From a virus, in the IMG/VR virus record IMGVR_UViG_3300035034_001394, positions 1-59,911 of that record: DNA of 59,911 nucleotides. One strand, 5' to 3'. Position numbers and translations under genes: made by a program. The notes under the pieces were generated by a model. It was not told where the DNA came from. It saw only the letters and a program-made list of their open reading frames with translations, and made no database searches. Positions 59,600 through 59,911 of the stretch are shown in pieces. Every line of letters begins with the position of its first letter. Positions within the stretch are counted from its first letter, which is position 1.

Positions 59600-59911
59600 T
59601 TACCACTTACCTTGTAATTTTACTTTTTCTGATGGATTATCAATAAACTTAATAGCAGAACCATTTCGTTTAACAGCAGCTAATTTTACTTCTTCTGATG
59701 GTTTATCAATAAATCTAATAGCATAACCATTATTTGTTACAGCAGCTAATTTTACTTCTTCTGATGGTTTATCAATATACTCAATAGCATAAACATTTTG
59801 TTTAACAGCAGCCAATTTTACTTCTTCTGATGGATTATCAATATACTTAATAGCAGAACCATTTTGTTGAACAGCAGCCAATTTTAATTCTTCTGATGGA
59901 TTATCAATAAA
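59600..59911 (-). CDS. DUF4116-like tandem-repeat protein (C-terminal part)
   Basis: About 103 residues of a longer protein that continues beyond the window. Four 24-residue repeats of the form FIDNPSEEVKLAAVxxNGxAI, matching the DUF4116 repeat found in bacterial and viral effectors. The 72-bp DNA repeats are well conserved. The function of such repeats is unknown. Confidence 0.8.
   Translation of the reverse strand, partial: FIDNPSEELKLAAVQQNGSAIKYIDNPSEEVKLAAVKQNVYAIEYIDKPSEEVKLAAVTNNGYAIRFIDKPSEEVKLAAVKRNGSAIKFIDNPSEKVKLQGKW

Noticed and set aside
59600-59911. CRISPR-like array
   Set aside because: The 72-bp units are back to back without unique spacers and encode in-frame protein repeats.

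Overview
The window is part of a large, AT-rich, T4-like myophage genome. Recognisable T4-type genes include the replicative helicase (41), primase (61), UvsX, UvsY, UvsW, single-stranded DNA-binding protein (32), large terminase (17) and probable small terminase (16). Structural genes include the tail sheath (18), tail tube (19), a tail-tube-like baseplate protein, the head-completion protein (4) and a tail-sheath-stabiliser-like protein (15). A phage GroES (gp31-like) is also present. The host is most likely an alphaproteobacterium, because the phage carries its own tmRNA gene in the circularly permuted, two-piece arrangement typical of that class.

Layout. 0.1-9 kb: small hypothetical genes, four tRNAs on the + strand, one on the - strand, and an HNH endonuclease. 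9-24 kb, mostly - strand: helicase, primase, a tandem array of small related proteins, a miniature DnaE-like protein, unknown replication-region genes, then uvsW-uvsY-HD phosphohydrolase-uvsX-32. 24-26 kb: large terminase. 26-33 kb: accessory genes (adenine methyltransferase, two ADP-ribosyltransferase-like proteins, the tmRNA, a truncated NADAR domain, Pth2-like, GroES). 34-39 kb: virion genes. 39-43 kb: ParB-like, T5orf172 nuclease and MazG-like genes. 43-51 kb: a mosaic island with a second methyltransferase, tRNAs, a candidate structured RNA, an interrupted CCA-adding enzyme, a secreted Excalibur protein and a SIR2 fragment. 51-60 kb: homing endonuclease, tail sheath, tRNAs, tail genes and a repeat protein that runs off the window.

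Working together. The 9-26 kb block supplies DNA replication, recombination and packaging, while the 34-39 and 53-60 kb blocks supply virion parts. Two promoter classes can be read. One is TTGACA-type, often followed 12 bases later by a TATGATAGT-like dyad, in front of accessory + strand genes, tRNAs, groES and uvsW. The other is T4-late-like, NHTAAATA, directly in front of virion and putative injected-protein genes.

Most unusual features: the permuted tmRNA, a serine-type tRNA body carrying a CCA (Trp) anticodon, a 130-base structured RNA candidate with its own promoter, and a phased repeat operator before gene 32. A 19-bp hairpin lies over a methyltransferase start. Several late proteins have N-terminal LFE/ITE prohead-protease-like sites, including an R-S-ExE ADP-ribosyltransferase. 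At least six accessory genes are broken by frameshifts or in-frame stops, while the core genes are intact. All functional assignments come from reading motifs by eye; no database search was run.
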